A stretch of DNA of 64,000 bases, taken from positions 70,780 to 134,779 of the forward strand of contig NZ_JASLDS010000045.1 of the NCBI RefSeq assembly GCF_030151385.1, in the 5' to 3' direction. Position numbers and translations under genes: made by a program. The DNA is from Soonwooa sp. Its GTDB lineage: Bacteria; Bacteroidota; Bacteroidia; Flavobacteriales; Weeksellaceae. Of this stretch, positions 50,502 through 60,294 are shown piece by piece. How positions within the stretch are numbered: position 1 is the stretch's first letter; each line of letters opens with the position of its first letter. Below the pieces are notes generated by a model. That model was given only the letters and a program-made list of their open reading frames with translations, did not search any database and had not been told where the DNA came from.

Positions 50502-50509
50502 TATATTTG
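50502..50509 (+). promoter_or_regulatory. -7 element before the MlaD gene
   Basis: TATATTTG matches TAnnTTTG 20 bases before the GTG start, which gives a short leader. Confidence 0.55.
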
Positions 50510-50529
50510 TAACCTAAAAAATTATTTAC

Positions 50530-51471
50530 GTGAAGTTTAGTAAAGAATTAAAAGCTGGACTTATTGCCTTGTTTGCAATAGTTTCCTTTGTTATATTGTT
50601 TCAATTTATGAAAGGGAAAAATATTTTTTCCACGGACAATCAATTTTATATCAAATACGAAAACGTAGAAGGTTTAGCAAAGTCAAACCCTGTATCCATC
50701 AATGGATTACGTGTTGGTCAAGTTTCGGATATCAAACCATTACCAACATCTAATGGACAAATCCACTTTGTTGTGCAGATTACGGTTAATGACAAGTTTG
50801 AGTTTTCAAAACTTTCTAATGTCGAAATTTTCGAACCTGGGTTAATGTCGGGTAAAGAATTAAGAATTAATCTTGCCCAAGGTGGTACAACTGCAAAAAG
50901 TGGTGATACCCTAAAAGGTAGTTTGCAATTATCAATGCTAAATAGCCTAGCATCGCAAGTTGGTCCAGTTAAAGACCAAGTATCAAGCGTTTTGACCAAG
51001 TTGGATTCGACGATGGTGAGCGCTAATAAATTGGTAGATGACGAAAATCGTCAACAGATAAAAGTTCTTTTGGGAAATCTTAACCAAACTGTTGCTGCTT
51101 TCAAAATCACAGCAGACCAAACCAACAGAATGTTAGCGAATAACGAAGCAGGCATCCATTCTGTGGTTGACAATGCCAACAAAACTTTGGTTTCGACAAA
51201 AGCTACGGTTGACAAATTCGGGACAGTTGCAGACAATGTAGATGTTAAAAAGCTTAATTCTGCTATAGAAAATCTTAGCACAACAGCAGACAAACTTAAT
51301 TCTGTTATTGCTGGCATACAAAATGGCGAAGGTTCTCTTGGAAAACTTACCAAAGATGAAGACCTTTACAACAACCTCAATAAGACATCTAGTAACCTTA
51401 ATGCTTTAATAGAAGACCTTAAAGCGAATCCTAAGCGTTATATCAACATTTCGGTATTCGGAAAAAAATAA
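50530..51471 (+). CDS. MlaD family protein (MCE domain)
   Basis: A 313-residue protein of the phospholipid transport system. It starts with GTG (MKFSKELKAGLIALFAIVSF), which is a membrane anchor. The MCE domain covers about 38-115 (YIKYENVEGLAKSNPVSING; GLMSGKELRINL). The C-terminal helical part repeats NKTLVSTKATVDKFGTVADN-like sequence, suited to a coiled coil that spans the periplasm. It would bind the Mla ATPase complex, whose genes are not in the window. It is 12 bases from the first Fe-S gene, though no functional connection is known. Confidence 0.9.
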   Translation: MKFSKELKAGLIALFAIVSFVILFQFMKGKNIFSTDNQFYIKYENVEGLAKSNPVSINGLRVGQVSDIKPLPTSNGQIHFVVQITVNDKFEFSKLSNVEIFEPGLMSGKELRINLAQGGTTAKSGDTLKGSLQLSMLNSLASQVGPVKDQVSSVLTKLDSTMVSANKLVDDENRQQIKVLLGNLNQTVAAFKITADQTNRMLANNEAGIHSVVDNANKTLVSTKATVDKFGTVADNVDVKKLNSAIENLSTTADKLNSVIAGIQNGEGSLGKLTKDEDLYNNLNKTSSNLNALIEDLKANPKRYINISVFGKK

Positions 51472-51483
51472 TTTTAGATTGAT

Positions 51484-52821
51484 ATGCAGTATATTGACAA
51501 CATCATTTTTGTAATTCTTCTGGTTTTGGGCTTTGGTATGTTTGCCAAAAGCTTACAAAAGATTTATAGAAATATCAACCTTGGTAAAGACATTAACAGA
51601 TCCGACAGAAGATCCGAACGTTGGGCAACAATGACACGTGTTGCACTTGGTCAAAGCAAAATGGGACAACGTCCTGTTGCTGGGATACTTCACCTTTTTG
51701 TGTATGTTGGTTTTGTCATTATCAATATCGAACTTTTAGAAATTATTGTTGATGGTATTTTCGGGACACACCGATTTTTACATTCAATATTAGGTGATAC
51801 GCTTTATAATTTCTTTACAGGGACTTTAGAAGTTTTAGCGCTTTTGGTTGTCGTTGGCGTTGTAGTTTTCTTTATTAGAAGAAACTTCTACGGTGTTAAA
51901 CGTCTTAACATGAAAGAGCTTTTCGGTTGGCCAAAACAAGATGCTAACTGGATTTTGATTATCGAATTTGCTTTGATGATGGCTTTCTTTAAGCTTAATG
52001 CTTCAGAATCTATTCTACAAGCGCGTGGCGTTTATCATGCGATGGGATATTTCCCTGTTAGTAATATGCTGTTTGTACCAATTTTCGAATGGTTCAACTT
52101 TGACAATGGTTTCTTAATCTTTGTTGAAAAAGCAGCTTGGTGGTTCCATTTTGTGGGAATTTTGTTCTTCATGAATTACCTTTATTATTCTAAACATTTG
52201 CATATTATTTTAGCGTTCCCAAGCACTTGGTATGCTAACCTAAATCCAAAAGGAGAATTCAACGATTTGGAATCTGTTACCAAAGAAATCAAATTGATGA
52301 TGGATCCAAATGCAGATCCTTACGCTGCTCCTACAGAAGGCGAAGCTGAAGTTCCATCGAAATTCGGTGCAGAAGATATTTTTGATTTAAATAAAGTTCA
52401 GCTTCTTAATGCTTATTCGTGCACCGAATGTGGACGTTGTACTTCTAACTGTCCAGCAAACATTACAGGTAAAGAACTTTCACCACGTCTTATCATGATG
52501 AAAACGCGTGATCGTCTAGAAGAAGTGAGCAAAAATATGGATGCCAATGGTGGCAAATTTGTAGATGATGGCAAAAAATTGTTAAACGACTACATCACCA
52601 AAGAAGAGCTTTGGGCTTGTACAACTTGTAATGCTTGTACAGAAGCTTGTCCTATCCTACTTGATCCGTTGTCTATTATTTTCGAAATGAGAAGATTCTT
52701 GGTGATGGAGCAATCTGCCGCACCGACAGAACTTAACTTGATGATGACCAATATAGAAAACAATGCTGCTCCTTGGCAATACAACCAAGCTGATAGATTG
52801 AATTGGGCAAACGAGAACTAG
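51484..52821 (+). CDS. Membrane-bound (Fe-S)-binding protein, heterodisulfide-reductase-like
   Basis: A 445-residue protein. The first 240 residues have six or more hydrophobic helices like a cytochrome-b-type domain (ILHLFVYVGFVIINIELLEI). Two ferredoxin clusters follow: CTECGRCTSNCP at about 315-326 and CTTCNACTEACP near 380. This is the design of electron-transfer units with a HdrC/GlpC-like domain. The next gene encodes the CCG-domain partner, so the two probably form a complex that transfers electrons between quinones and an unknown dehydrogenase. Confidence 0.9.
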   Translation: MQYIDNIIFVILLVLGFGMFAKSLQKIYRNINLGKDINRSDRRSERWATMTRVALGQSKMGQRPVAGILHLFVYVGFVIINIELLEIIVDGIFGTHRFLHSILGDTLYNFFTGTLEVLALLVVVGVVVFFIRRNFYGVKRLNMKELFGWPKQDANWILIIEFALMMAFFKLNASESILQARGVYHAMGYFPVSNMLFVPIFEWFNFDNGFLIFVEKAAWWFHFVGILFFMNYLYYSKHLHIILAFPSTWYANLNPKGEFNDLESVTKEIKLMMDPNADPYAAPTEGEAEVPSKFGAEDIFDLNKVQLLNAYSCTECGRCTSNCPANITGKELSPRLIMMKTRDRLEEVSKNMDANGGKFVDDGKKLLNDYITKEELWACTTCNACTEACPILLDPLSIIFEMRRFLVMEQSAAPTELNLMMTNIENNAAPWQYNQADRLNWANEN

Positions 52822-52915
52822 AGAATTATTAAAAAATTCAACAACGTACCAATTATGCTTTTCGTTTTTAAGATATTGGTAAATTGTTACACTGATACAT
52901 TGATAAATTAAAAAA

Positions 52916-53701
52916 ATGGATTTCACTATAAAAACAATGGCAGAATATGCTGCCGAAGGAAAATCTCCAGAGGTTTTGTTTTGGGTTGGTTGCGCAGGAA
53001 GTTTTGACGATCGTGCCAAAAAAATCACCAAAGCTTTTTGTAAAATCTTACACAAAATAGGTGTCGAATTTGCCGTTCTAGGGCAAGAAGAATCTTGTAC
53101 TGGTGATCCTGCAAAACGTGCTGGTAACGAATTTATCTTCCAAATGATGGCATTAACCAATATCGAAATTCTTAATGCTTACGATGTTAAGAAAATTGTA
53201 ACGGCTTGCCCGCATTGTTTCAATACTTTAAAAAATGAATATCCTAGCTTAGGTGGAAAATTCGAAGTTCTTCACCACACGCAATTCCTTAAGCAATTGA
53301 TGGAAGAAGGACGTCTGAAAATTGAAGGAGGTCAATTCAAAGGGAAAAGAATCACTTTCCACGATCCGTGTTATTTAGGTCGCGGAAATGACGAATACGA
53401 AGCACCAAGAATGCTTTTGGAAAAACTTGATGCCGAATTGGTAGAGATGAAGCGTTGCAAAACCAATGGACTTTGTTGTGGGGCAGGTGGTGCACAGATG
53501 TTCAAAGAACCAGAAAAAGGTAATAAAGACATCAATGTCGAAAGAACAGAAGAAGCGCTTAAAGAAGAGCCAAAAGTTATTGCAACTGGTTGTCCTTTCT
53601 GCAACACGATGATGACGGATGGTGTTAAGCACTTCAACAAAACAGAAGAAGTACAAGTTAAAGATATTGTCGAACTTCTTGCCGAAGCAGACGATTTGTA
53701 G
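52916..53701 (+). CDS. (Fe-S)-binding protein with CCG domains
   Basis: A 261-residue soluble protein with two CCG-type repeats: VGCAGSFDDR and EESCTGDPAKRAGNEF with TACPHCFNTLKNEY in the first, and FHDPCYLGRG with GLCCGAGGAQMF and GCPFCNTMM in the second. These cysteine sets bind the iron-sulfur cluster of heterodisulfide reductase subunit B and LutA/GlcF-type proteins. It follows the membrane Fe-S gene after 94 bases in the same direction. The physiological substrate is not known. Confidence 0.92.
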   Translation: MDFTIKTMAEYAAEGKSPEVLFWVGCAGSFDDRAKKITKAFCKILHKIGVEFAVLGQEESCTGDPAKRAGNEFIFQMMALTNIEILNAYDVKKIVTACPHCFNTLKNEYPSLGGKFEVLHHTQFLKQLMEEGRLKIEGGQFKGKRITFHDPCYLGRGNDEYEAPRMLLEKLDAELVEMKRCKTNGLCCGAGGAQMFKEPEKGNKDINVERTEEALKEEPKVIATGCPFCNTMMTDGVKHFNKTEEVQVKDIVELLAEADDL

Positions 53702-53727
53702 ACTTTAATAAATTTCGACATATAATT

Positions 53728-53758
53728 AAAACTCAGGCTTTGCTTGGGTTTTATTTTT
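53728..53758 (+). terminator. Terminator after the Fe-S genes
   Basis: AAAACTCAGGC pairs with GCTTGGGTTTT around a 3-base loop, and a T-rich tail follows. Confidence 0.8.
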
Positions 53759-53821
53759 TAGAAATATTAAAACTGAATAATAATTCGTAATTTTATACTT
53801 TAATTTTAAAACCATTCTGAT

Positions 53822-54307
53822 ATGAAAATTGAAGAATCTAGCATTGTAGAAACCAACGACTATAGAGTCATTATATATCCTGCATCTCGTCCTTTCTCAC
53901 CAAAAGAAGCGAAAGACATTGCAGAACGTTTGTACGAATTTTTATCAACTTGGGCTGCGCATGGCAAACCGCTTGACGCATCTTTCAAGATTGAGAAAAA
54001 TCAATTCATCATTGTATGTGTTGATGAAGAAAAAGAAATGGCTTCTGGATGTAGCATTGACGCACTTGGAGGACTTATGCGCGAATTCGATAAAGAATAT
54101 GAACTTGGTCTATTCGACAGAATGAAAGCAAGCTTCGTAGAAAATGGCGAAGTAAAAACGCTAAAGCTTCAGGATTTCAAAAACAAAATAAAATCAGGAG
54201 AACTTTCTCGCGACATTGAGGTTTTTGATTTTTCGAAAAACACGTATTTAGATTTTCTAAGTCATTTTTTACAACCACTTAGCAGAAGTTGGGCGCATAA
54301 TATCTAA
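53822..54307 (+). CDS. Conserved protein often labelled ABC transporter ATPase
   Basis: A 161-residue protein with mixed alpha/beta sequence (VIIYPASRPFSPKEAKDIAE, FLSTWAAHGKPLDASFKI, VFDFSKNTYLDFLSHF). Homologues are widely annotated in Bacteroidota as ABC transporter ATPase, yet there is no Walker A, Walker B or signature motif, so the label is misleading. Its real function is unknown. It is 6 bases before a glycosyltransferase, which suggests joint transcription with the polysaccharide genes. Confidence 0.75.
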   Translation: MKIEESSIVETNDYRVIIYPASRPFSPKEAKDIAERLYEFLSTWAAHGKPLDASFKIEKNQFIIVCVDEEKEMASGCSIDALGGLMREFDKEYELGLFDRMKASFVENGEVKTLKLQDFKNKIKSGELSRDIEVFDFSKNTYLDFLSHFLQPLSRSWAHNI

Positions 54308-54313
54308 CAACAT

Positions 54314-55432
54314 TTGAAAGTTCTTTTTATTTCTTCGTGGTATCCTAATAAGTTGGAGCCAACTAACGGAAATTTTGTACAACGCCACGCAGAAGCCGTG
54401 GCTTTGCAACATCAGGTAGAAGTACTTCACACTATTGGTGATCCTAACCAAAAGGAAAAATTCTTGTTCGATGAAAAAGTAATTAATGGTCTCAAAACCT
54501 TAATCGTTTATTATCGCAACACCAAGAATCCACTTATTAATTTTAGAAGAAGAATGAAAGCTTACAAATTAGGCTTTCAAAATATGCAAAAACCAGACAT
54601 TGTCCATGCGAATGTGATGCACAATAATATGCTTTTTGCGGTTCATCTTAAGAAGAAATACAAAATACCTTATGTTGTAACAGAACATTGGTCTGCATTC
54701 CAAAAGATTAATCTTCACAAACTTTCAAAAGCATCAAAATTCGTTGCAAATCGCATCGCCAAGCATTCATCGAAAGTCTTGCCAGTAACTGAAAATCTAA
54801 TCTCTGGATTAAGACTTCTTGGCATCAAAACACCAATGCAAGTTGTTGGAAATGTTGTAGATGTTAACTTGTTTAATATCTCTGAAACGCCCAAAGCAAA
54901 GTTTATTTTTTTGCACATTTCGAATTTAATTCCATTAAAAAATCCAAAAAAAATAATTAATGTAGCCATACAACTACATCAACAAAAGCCCAATTTCGAA
55001 CTTTGGATTGGTGGCGATGGTGACAAAAATATGCTGGATACAATTGTTGCCCAAAACAATGCAGCAACATTTATAAAAACATTCGGAATATTGTCATTAA
55101 AAGAAGTTTCGGAAAAGATGCAGGCTTCCGATTGTTTTATCTTATTCAGTGATTACGAAAATCAACCTTGCGTCATTTTGGAAAGTTTTGCAACAGGACT
55201 ACCCGTAATAGCATCAGAAGTTGGCGGTATTCCTGAAATCATGGACAAAGACCGAGGTATTCTTGTTAAAAAAGACGACGAAACAGCATTGTTAGCAGCC
55301 ATGAAAAATGTGTTAGAAAATGAAGTTGATTTCAAAAACAAACAAGAAATAAGACAGTATTCTGTGGAGAATTTTTCAAAACAGAAAATCGCAGAAAAAT
55401 TTTCTGAAGTTTATAAAAGTATTTTAGCGTGA
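54314..55432 (+). CDS. Glycosyltransferase family 4-like
   Basis: A 372-residue enzyme. It begins with a TTG start (MKVLFISSWYPNKLEPTNGN), the classical GT-B N-terminus, and has the donor-site pattern ASDCFILFSDYENQPCVILE followed by ATGLPVIASEVGGIPEI at the C-terminus. It probably builds a surface polysaccharide. It overlaps the next gene by 4 bases (GTGA), which links it to the asparagine-synthase-like gene and a flippase. Confidence 0.93.
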   Translation: MKVLFISSWYPNKLEPTNGNFVQRHAEAVALQHQVEVLHTIGDPNQKEKFLFDEKVINGLKTLIVYYRNTKNPLINFRRRMKAYKLGFQNMQKPDIVHANVMHNNMLFAVHLKKKYKIPYVVTEHWSAFQKINLHKLSKASKFVANRIAKHSSKVLPVTENLISGLRLLGIKTPMQVVGNVVDVNLFNISETPKAKFIFLHISNLIPLKNPKKIINVAIQLHQQKPNFELWIGGDGDKNMLDTIVAQNNAATFIKTFGILSLKEVSEKMQASDCFILFSDYENQPCVILESFATGLPVIASEVGGIPEIMDKDRGILVKKDDETALLAAMKNVLENEVDFKNKQEIRQYSVENFSKQKIAEKFSEVYKSILA

Positions 55433-57081
55433 AAAGAGGTTTTTCTTTTTTAATTCAGGGTCATAATCAGCAGTTAGACATTTCTTTTAATAATGAAGAG
55501 TTTGATAACTTGTATATTGATAACGCTGAAATTTTGATCATTTTTGAAGGCGTTTTATTAAACCGAAAGCAACTAATCAATATGTACGCAGCAAAAAGCT
55601 ACGCTTATTTGATACAAGAGCTTTTTAAAAATAAAAAAGATGCATTTTTATCAGAACTCGAAGGCGAATTTCGAGGCATGATTTGGGACAAAATAAATCA
55701 AAAGATTTATGCTTTCACCAATGCGACTTCTACCAAGCAGCTTTTCTATTATCACAAGGATGGCATTCTCCTTGTGGACACAGGCCTACAAAGCATTTTT
55801 AAAAACTTGCAACAACTTGGCGAAAATCCTAAGATTGACATAGAAAGCATGTACCAACTATTGGCGTTCACCAACCTTATTGAGAATAAAACGCCATTAG
55901 AAAATGTCAAAAAAATCTATGATGCACATTGTATTATTTTTGACATCCAAGAACAAGAGCTTTTCGAAAAACAATATTACAATGTAGAATCAGAAAGCTT
56001 TTCTGGAACTTATGAACAAGCCTTAAAACGCAATCATGAGATTTTTTCTGAAGCAGTCGCATTAGAATATCAAAAAGATGATGCGTTAGAAAAACGACAT
56101 TTTGCATTGTTAAGTGGTGGTCTTGATAGCCGCGTTGCATTGCTGTATGCAGACAAACTTGGAGAAAAACCACAAGATGCATTTTGTTTTTCACAGAGCG
56201 GTTATCTGGATGAGACAATTTCTCGAAAAATAGCAAAGGATTATCAATACAATTATATTTTCAAAGAGCTTGATGGTGGCGATTATCTGAAGAATATTGA
56301 TCGATTGATGTCATTTTCAGAAGGTATGGTTTTGTACACAGGTTCTATACATGTTGATTATGCGATTAATCAATCCAAGATTAACAATCCAGGAATGATA
56401 CATTCTGGTCAAATAGGCGATGGAATCCTCGGAGGTTTTAACAGTGTCCCAAAGCTTAAAAAGCCAGATTATTATAAAATTTTGGTAAATCCAAAATTCC
56501 TAAGCAATGTTGAAGAAAGCCTAAAAGCATCTATCGAAAAATATGATCGTGAGGAAGTTTTTCTCCTGCGCAATATTGCATTTAACAGAACTGTTTTAGG
56601 CACCAAAGTTTGGGAACAAATATCACATCAGACTTCTCCATTTATGCATAAAGACTTTATGAATTTTGCATTAAGTCTACCCGAAAATTGGAAATTCAAA
56701 CATCGATTCTATATCGATTGGATAAAGAAATATTCTCCTGAAAGCACCCAGTACACTTGGGAACGCACTTTGCTAAAACCGAATGCGAAATGGAAAACCT
56801 ATTTTGGAGATCAATTTCTAAAGAGAGCACAAAATGCAGTCTACAACAAATTACTAAACTTAGAGCAAAAGATAAGTATGTATCCTTATCAGTTTTATTT
56901 TAATAATAATACGAGCTTACAAGAGGTTTACCAATCCTACTTTGCAGATAACGTTTCGAGGCTTGACGGCTTCCCTGACTTAAAAAAAGATGTTGAAACA
57001 TTATTTAGCGAAAAAGATTTTTTTTCGAAGTCTTCGGCAATTAATATTTTAGCAGTGTTCAAATATTTTTCGATAGGATAA
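55429..57081 (+). CDS. Asparagine-synthase-like protein lacking the glutaminase cysteine
   Basis: A 550-residue protein with a GTG start. The N-terminal domain (residues 1-180) has the fold pattern of class II glutamine amidotransferases (ELEGEFRGMIWDKINQKIYA) but starts MKRGFSFLIQ without Cys2, so it cannot hydrolyse glutamine. The synthetase domain has an intact PP-loop, SGGLDSR at 229-235. Such proteins in polysaccharide clusters transfer amino groups or amino acids onto sugars using free ammonia or another donor. It is translationally coupled to the glycosyltransferase and followed by the flippase after 1 base. Confidence 0.85.
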   Translation: MKRGFSFLIQGHNQQLDISFNNEEFDNLYIDNAEILIIFEGVLLNRKQLINMYAAKSYAYLIQELFKNKKDAFLSELEGEFRGMIWDKINQKIYAFTNATSTKQLFYYHKDGILLVDTGLQSIFKNLQQLGENPKIDIESMYQLLAFTNLIENKTPLENVKKIYDAHCIIFDIQEQELFEKQYYNVESESFSGTYEQALKRNHEIFSEAVALEYQKDDALEKRHFALLSGGLDSRVALLYADKLGEKPQDAFCFSQSGYLDETISRKIAKDYQYNYIFKELDGGDYLKNIDRLMSFSEGMVLYTGSIHVDYAINQSKINNPGMIHSGQIGDGILGGFNSVPKLKKPDYYKILVNPKFLSNVEESLKASIEKYDREEVFLLRNIAFNRTVLGTKVWEQISHQTSPFMHKDFMNFALSLPENWKFKHRFYIDWIKKYSPESTQYTWERTLLKPNAKWKTYFGDQFLKRAQNAVYNKLLNLEQKISMYPYQFYFNNNTSLQEVYQSYFADNVSRLDGFPDLKKDVETLFSEKDFFSKSSAINILAVFKYFSIG

Positions 57082-57082
57082 T

Positions 57083-58321
57083 ATGTCTAGTTTAGCAGAT
57101 TTTATAAAAAACTTTCTCAACTCCAAAGGCCACTATGTGTTTTTGTCCCTTTTGGTCGCAAAGATTTGTGGTTTTATTGGATCTGCACTAATCTTTAGAT
57201 TACTAGATAAACATGAAATGGGTGCGGCAAGTATTGTTATGTCATTATCTGTGATTTTTATTGCTTTCAGTGGGTTTGGAAGCCAACAAGGTCTGCTGAG
57301 ATATGGATCAATAACAGACAATCAAGACGACAAAAATGCATTATCTGCTTATCTTTTCAAAAAAGGGCTTTTTTACCACATTATTTTGAGCCTTATTTTT
57401 TTGTTCAGCAGTGTCTTTTATGTTGAAAAATACGAACACATTTTATATTTTTTCATCTTTTTTTCAATACGTTTGGTTGGTTACTATTTCTACAATTACA
57501 CACAATCACAATTAAGAATAAATGGAGACAATCAAGGTTTTGCAAGGTTAAATAATGTTGTCAATATTGTTGGTCTAGCGCTAATGCTTGCTTTCACTTA
57601 TTTGTGGGGATTAACAGGTTATCTAACATCATTAATGTTGATTCCATACATCTCTCTTTTATGGCTAAAACCATTAAAAATAAAAGCACCAAAAATAATT
57701 TTTGATAAAAAAGAACTTTGGACATACAACTTCCAAACTGCAGCAACCGCTTTATTTTCTGATGCTTTATTTTCTATTGACGTGCTAATTCTGGGTTTCT
57801 TAATGAGCGAAACGGCAGTTGCAAACTACAAGGCAGCCATCCTTTTACCTGCGAATGTAACATTCCTTGCTGTTAGTTTCATGCAAAGTGATTTTCCAAC
57901 TTTAGCAAAAAACTACCAAAACAAAAAATTCCTTACCAACTATATCAAGAATTATTACAAAATATTTATCCCAATTTGTATCCTTATTTTCGGTATTTCA
58001 TTTTTATTAAAAGATGAACTTGTTAAATTAGCTTCTGGAAATCGCTATGATAATTTAGGGATTAGTTTCAGCATCTTATTAGGAGCCTTTTTACTAAACA
58101 TGCTTTTCCGAAACCTTTATGGCAATTTGCTTTCTGCAGTAGGTCTAATGAAAGTCAACACCATAGTTTCAATACTCGTTTTACTTGTACTTTCTGGCTT
58201 ATCATTATTTTTAGTTCCAAAATATGGCATCAACGGAATGGCTATCGCCCAAGCAATTAGTTTACAATTTACAGGAGTTGTACTAATGTTTAGTTTTATA
58301 ATATATCTCAGAAAGTTGTAG
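57083..58321 (+). CDS. Polysaccharide biosynthesis flippase (Wzx-like)
   Basis: A 412-residue inner-membrane protein with about 12 helices, beginning LADFIKNFLNSKGHYVFLSL and containing RLVGYYFYNYTQSQLRING; the C-terminus KYGINGMAIAQAISLQFTGV is typical of MATE-like/Wzx transporters. It would move lipid-linked oligosaccharides across the inner membrane and is the third gene of the surface polysaccharide unit (glycosyltransferase, asparagine-synthase-like, flippase). No polymerase is present nearby. Confidence 0.88.
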   Translation: MSSLADFIKNFLNSKGHYVFLSLLVAKICGFIGSALIFRLLDKHEMGAASIVMSLSVIFIAFSGFGSQQGLLRYGSITDNQDDKNALSAYLFKKGLFYHIILSLIFLFSSVFYVEKYEHILYFFIFFSIRLVGYYFYNYTQSQLRINGDNQGFARLNNVVNIVGLALMLAFTYLWGLTGYLTSLMLIPYISLLWLKPLKIKAPKIIFDKKELWTYNFQTAATALFSDALFSIDVLILGFLMSETAVANYKAAILLPANVTFLAVSFMQSDFPTLAKNYQNKKFLTNYIKNYYKIFIPICILIFGISFLLKDELVKLASGNRYDNLGISFSILLGAFLLNMLFRNLYGNLLSAVGLMKVNTIVSILVLLVLSGLSLFLVPKYGINGMAIAQAISLQFTGVVLMFSFIIYLRKL

Positions 58322-58355
58322 TCTTTTTTTAAATCGAAGTTTTATCTTTGTTGGG

Positions 58356-58856
58356 ATGAAACAAAAAATTTCAATTTATCTAATCGCGGTTTTTAGTCTT
58401 TTGGCTTGTCGTCAAGATGGAGATTCTATCCAACAAATTGACCAAGTCCTAAATATCTATGTTAAAAACGCGGCTGGACAAGATTTGCTAAGACCTAAAA
58501 TCGCAACCAATTATACCAATGTTGCCCTACTCGATTTATTAGCAGATACCGACCAAAAGCCCGTTAACTCTTCCATTGTTATTGGTAGCGATTCCATTCG
58601 TTATGTGGAATATGTGGCAGGTGCAACACGATTGGTAAAGGATTCCATCAATCCAGATTCCAAAAGTTATTATTCTAAAATGATTATGCGTTTTACAAAA
58701 ATGAATGATAAAACGCCTGTCATTACTGATGACACGATAAGAATTGAATACAATTGGACACCACAAAAATTTGAAGTTTCCAAAATGTGGCTTTCTAAAA
58801 AATTGGTGTTCACAAAAACTGACAATCCACCGAATATTGTCAACATCGTGAAATAA
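58356..58856 (+). CDS. Hypothetical lipoprotein
   Basis: A 166-residue predicted lipoprotein (AVFSLLACRQDGD, lipidated Cys18). The mature part is beta-rich (NIYVKNAAGQDLLRPK; IRIEYNWTPQKFEVSKMWLS). No known domain is seen. It follows the flippase gene by 34 bases and may be in the same transcript. Confidence 0.7.
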   Translation: MKQKISIYLIAVFSLLACRQDGDSIQQIDQVLNIYVKNAAGQDLLRPKIATNYTNVALLDLLADTDQKPVNSSIVIGSDSIRYVEYVAGATRLVKDSINPDSKSYYSKMIMRFTKMNDKTPVITDDTIRIEYNWTPQKFEVSKMWLSKKLVFTKTDNPPNIVNIVK

Positions 58857-58863
58857 AAATCAC

Positions 58864-58871
58864 TAATTTTG
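58864..58871 (+). promoter_or_regulatory. Candidate promoter before serS
   Basis: TAATTTTG matches TAnnTTTG, and a TTG lies 24 bases upstream (58837-58839), slightly longer than ideal. It is 82 bases before the serS start, leaving a long leader. Confidence 0.5.
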
Positions 58872-58953
58872 CAATCTTAACTGATGCTTTGAGTTTTAGA
58901 ACCATTTTTAAAACCGAAAGCATCAACAACATCAATATACTAACAACAAAATT

Positions 58954-60222
58954 ATGTTACAAGTTAATTTTTTACGCGATGAAAAGGAGCGCGTTATTGA
59001 AGGTTTAGAAAAACGTCATTTCAAAAATCTAGAATTGGTAGATGCTGCCATTTCCGCAGACGACAACAGAAAAAAACTTCAGTTCGACCTTGACTCCCAA
59101 CTTGCTGAAATGAACAAAATTTCGAAAGAAATTGGTATCATGATGAAGGAAGGACGAAAAGACGACGCCGAAGCTGCTAAATCCCAAACCGCCCAATACA
59201 AAGAGTCGAGTAAAGAATTACAACAACAACTTAACGATGCCGAAAAGGCTTTGTTAGATATTTTATATCAAATTCCGAACATTCCATACGAAAAGGTAGT
59301 TGCTGGTATTTCTGCTGACGACAACGAAAATATTTTCCAATCAACGCCAGTTGAAGGACTTGGTGAAGGTGCAATTCCACATTGGGAACTTGCAAAAAAA
59401 TATAATCTTATCGACTTTGAATTAGGTGTTAAAATCGCTGGTGCCGGTTTCCCTGTCTACCTTGGAAAAGGTGCAAGACTGCAACGTGCTTTGGTACAAT
59501 ATTTCTTGGACAAAAACACCGATGCTGGTTATCTAGAGGTTAATCCGCCACACGTAGTTAACGAAGCTTCAGGTTACGGAACAGGACAATTGCCAGACAA
59601 GGAAGGTCAAATGTATTACATTGGTGCTGATGATTTATATTTAATTCCGACAGCTGAAGTTCCTGTGACCAATATTTACCGTGATGTTATCTTGGACGAA
59701 AAAGAACTTCCGATTAAAAATACGGCGTTTTCACAATGTTACAGAAGAGAAGCTGGAAGTTATGGTGCGCACGTAAGAGGCCTTAACCGTCTTCACCAAT
59801 TCGAAAAGGTTGAAATCGTTAGAATTGAAAAACCTGAAAATTCTTATGCTGTTCTTGAAGAAATGGTAGAGCACATCAAATCAATTCTTGAAGACCTTGA
59901 ATTGCCTTACAGAATTTTGAGACTTTGTGGTGGCGATACTGGTTTTGCCGCAGCAATGACTTATGATTTTGAAGTTTGGAGTGCTGCTCAAGAAAAATGG
60001 TTAGAAGTTTCTTCTGTTTCGAATTTTGAAACTTTCCAAGCGAACAGACTTAAGTGTCGTTATAAAGCAGATGGAAAAACGCAGTTGGTACACACACTAA
60101 ATGGTTCTGCAATGGCTCTTCCAAGAATTATGGCAGCGCTTTTGGAGAACAATCAAACTGAAGAAGGCATCAAGCTTCCAAAGAAAATTGCTGAATATGC
60201 AAGATTTGAATTGATTAACTAA
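58954..60222 (+). CDS. serS: Seryl-tRNA synthetase
   Basis: A 422-residue class II aminoacyl-tRNA synthetase. The N-terminal 110 residues form the long antiparallel coiled coil that holds the variable arm of tRNA-Ser. The catalytic motifs are seen: motif 2 as FSQCYRREAGSYGAHVRGL and motif 3 as TLNGSAMALPRIMAALLEN; TAEVPVTN binds serine. The length and order are normal. Confidence 0.97.
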   Translation: MLQVNFLRDEKERVIEGLEKRHFKNLELVDAAISADDNRKKLQFDLDSQLAEMNKISKEIGIMMKEGRKDDAEAAKSQTAQYKESSKELQQQLNDAEKALLDILYQIPNIPYEKVVAGISADDNENIFQSTPVEGLGEGAIPHWELAKKYNLIDFELGVKIAGAGFPVYLGKGARLQRALVQYFLDKNTDAGYLEVNPPHVVNEASGYGTGQLPDKEGQMYYIGADDLYLIPTAEVPVTNIYRDVILDEKELPIKNTAFSQCYRREAGSYGAHVRGLNRLHQFEKVEIVRIEKPENSYAVLEEMVEHIKSILEDLELPYRILRLCGGDTGFAAAMTYDFEVWSAAQEKWLEVSSVSNFETFQANRLKCRYKADGKTQLVHTLNGSAMALPRIMAALLENNQTEEGIKLPKKIAEYARFELIN

Positions 60223-60241
60223 TCTTCAAATTACTAAATAT

Positions 60242-60279
60242 AAAAAGGTGGACATTTCTTCGAAATGTCCACCTTTTTT
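60242..60279 (+). terminator. Strong terminator after serS
   Basis: AAAAAGGTGGACATTTC and GAAATGTCCACCTTTTT form a perfect 17 bp stem with a TTC loop; the A and T tracts allow it to work in both directions. Confidence 0.95.
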
Positions 60280-60294
60280 ATGCTTACTATCATT

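Noticed and set aside
53822..54307. ABC transporter ATPase, as homologues are often named
   Set aside because: Walker A, Walker B and signature motifs are absent, so the name is not supported.
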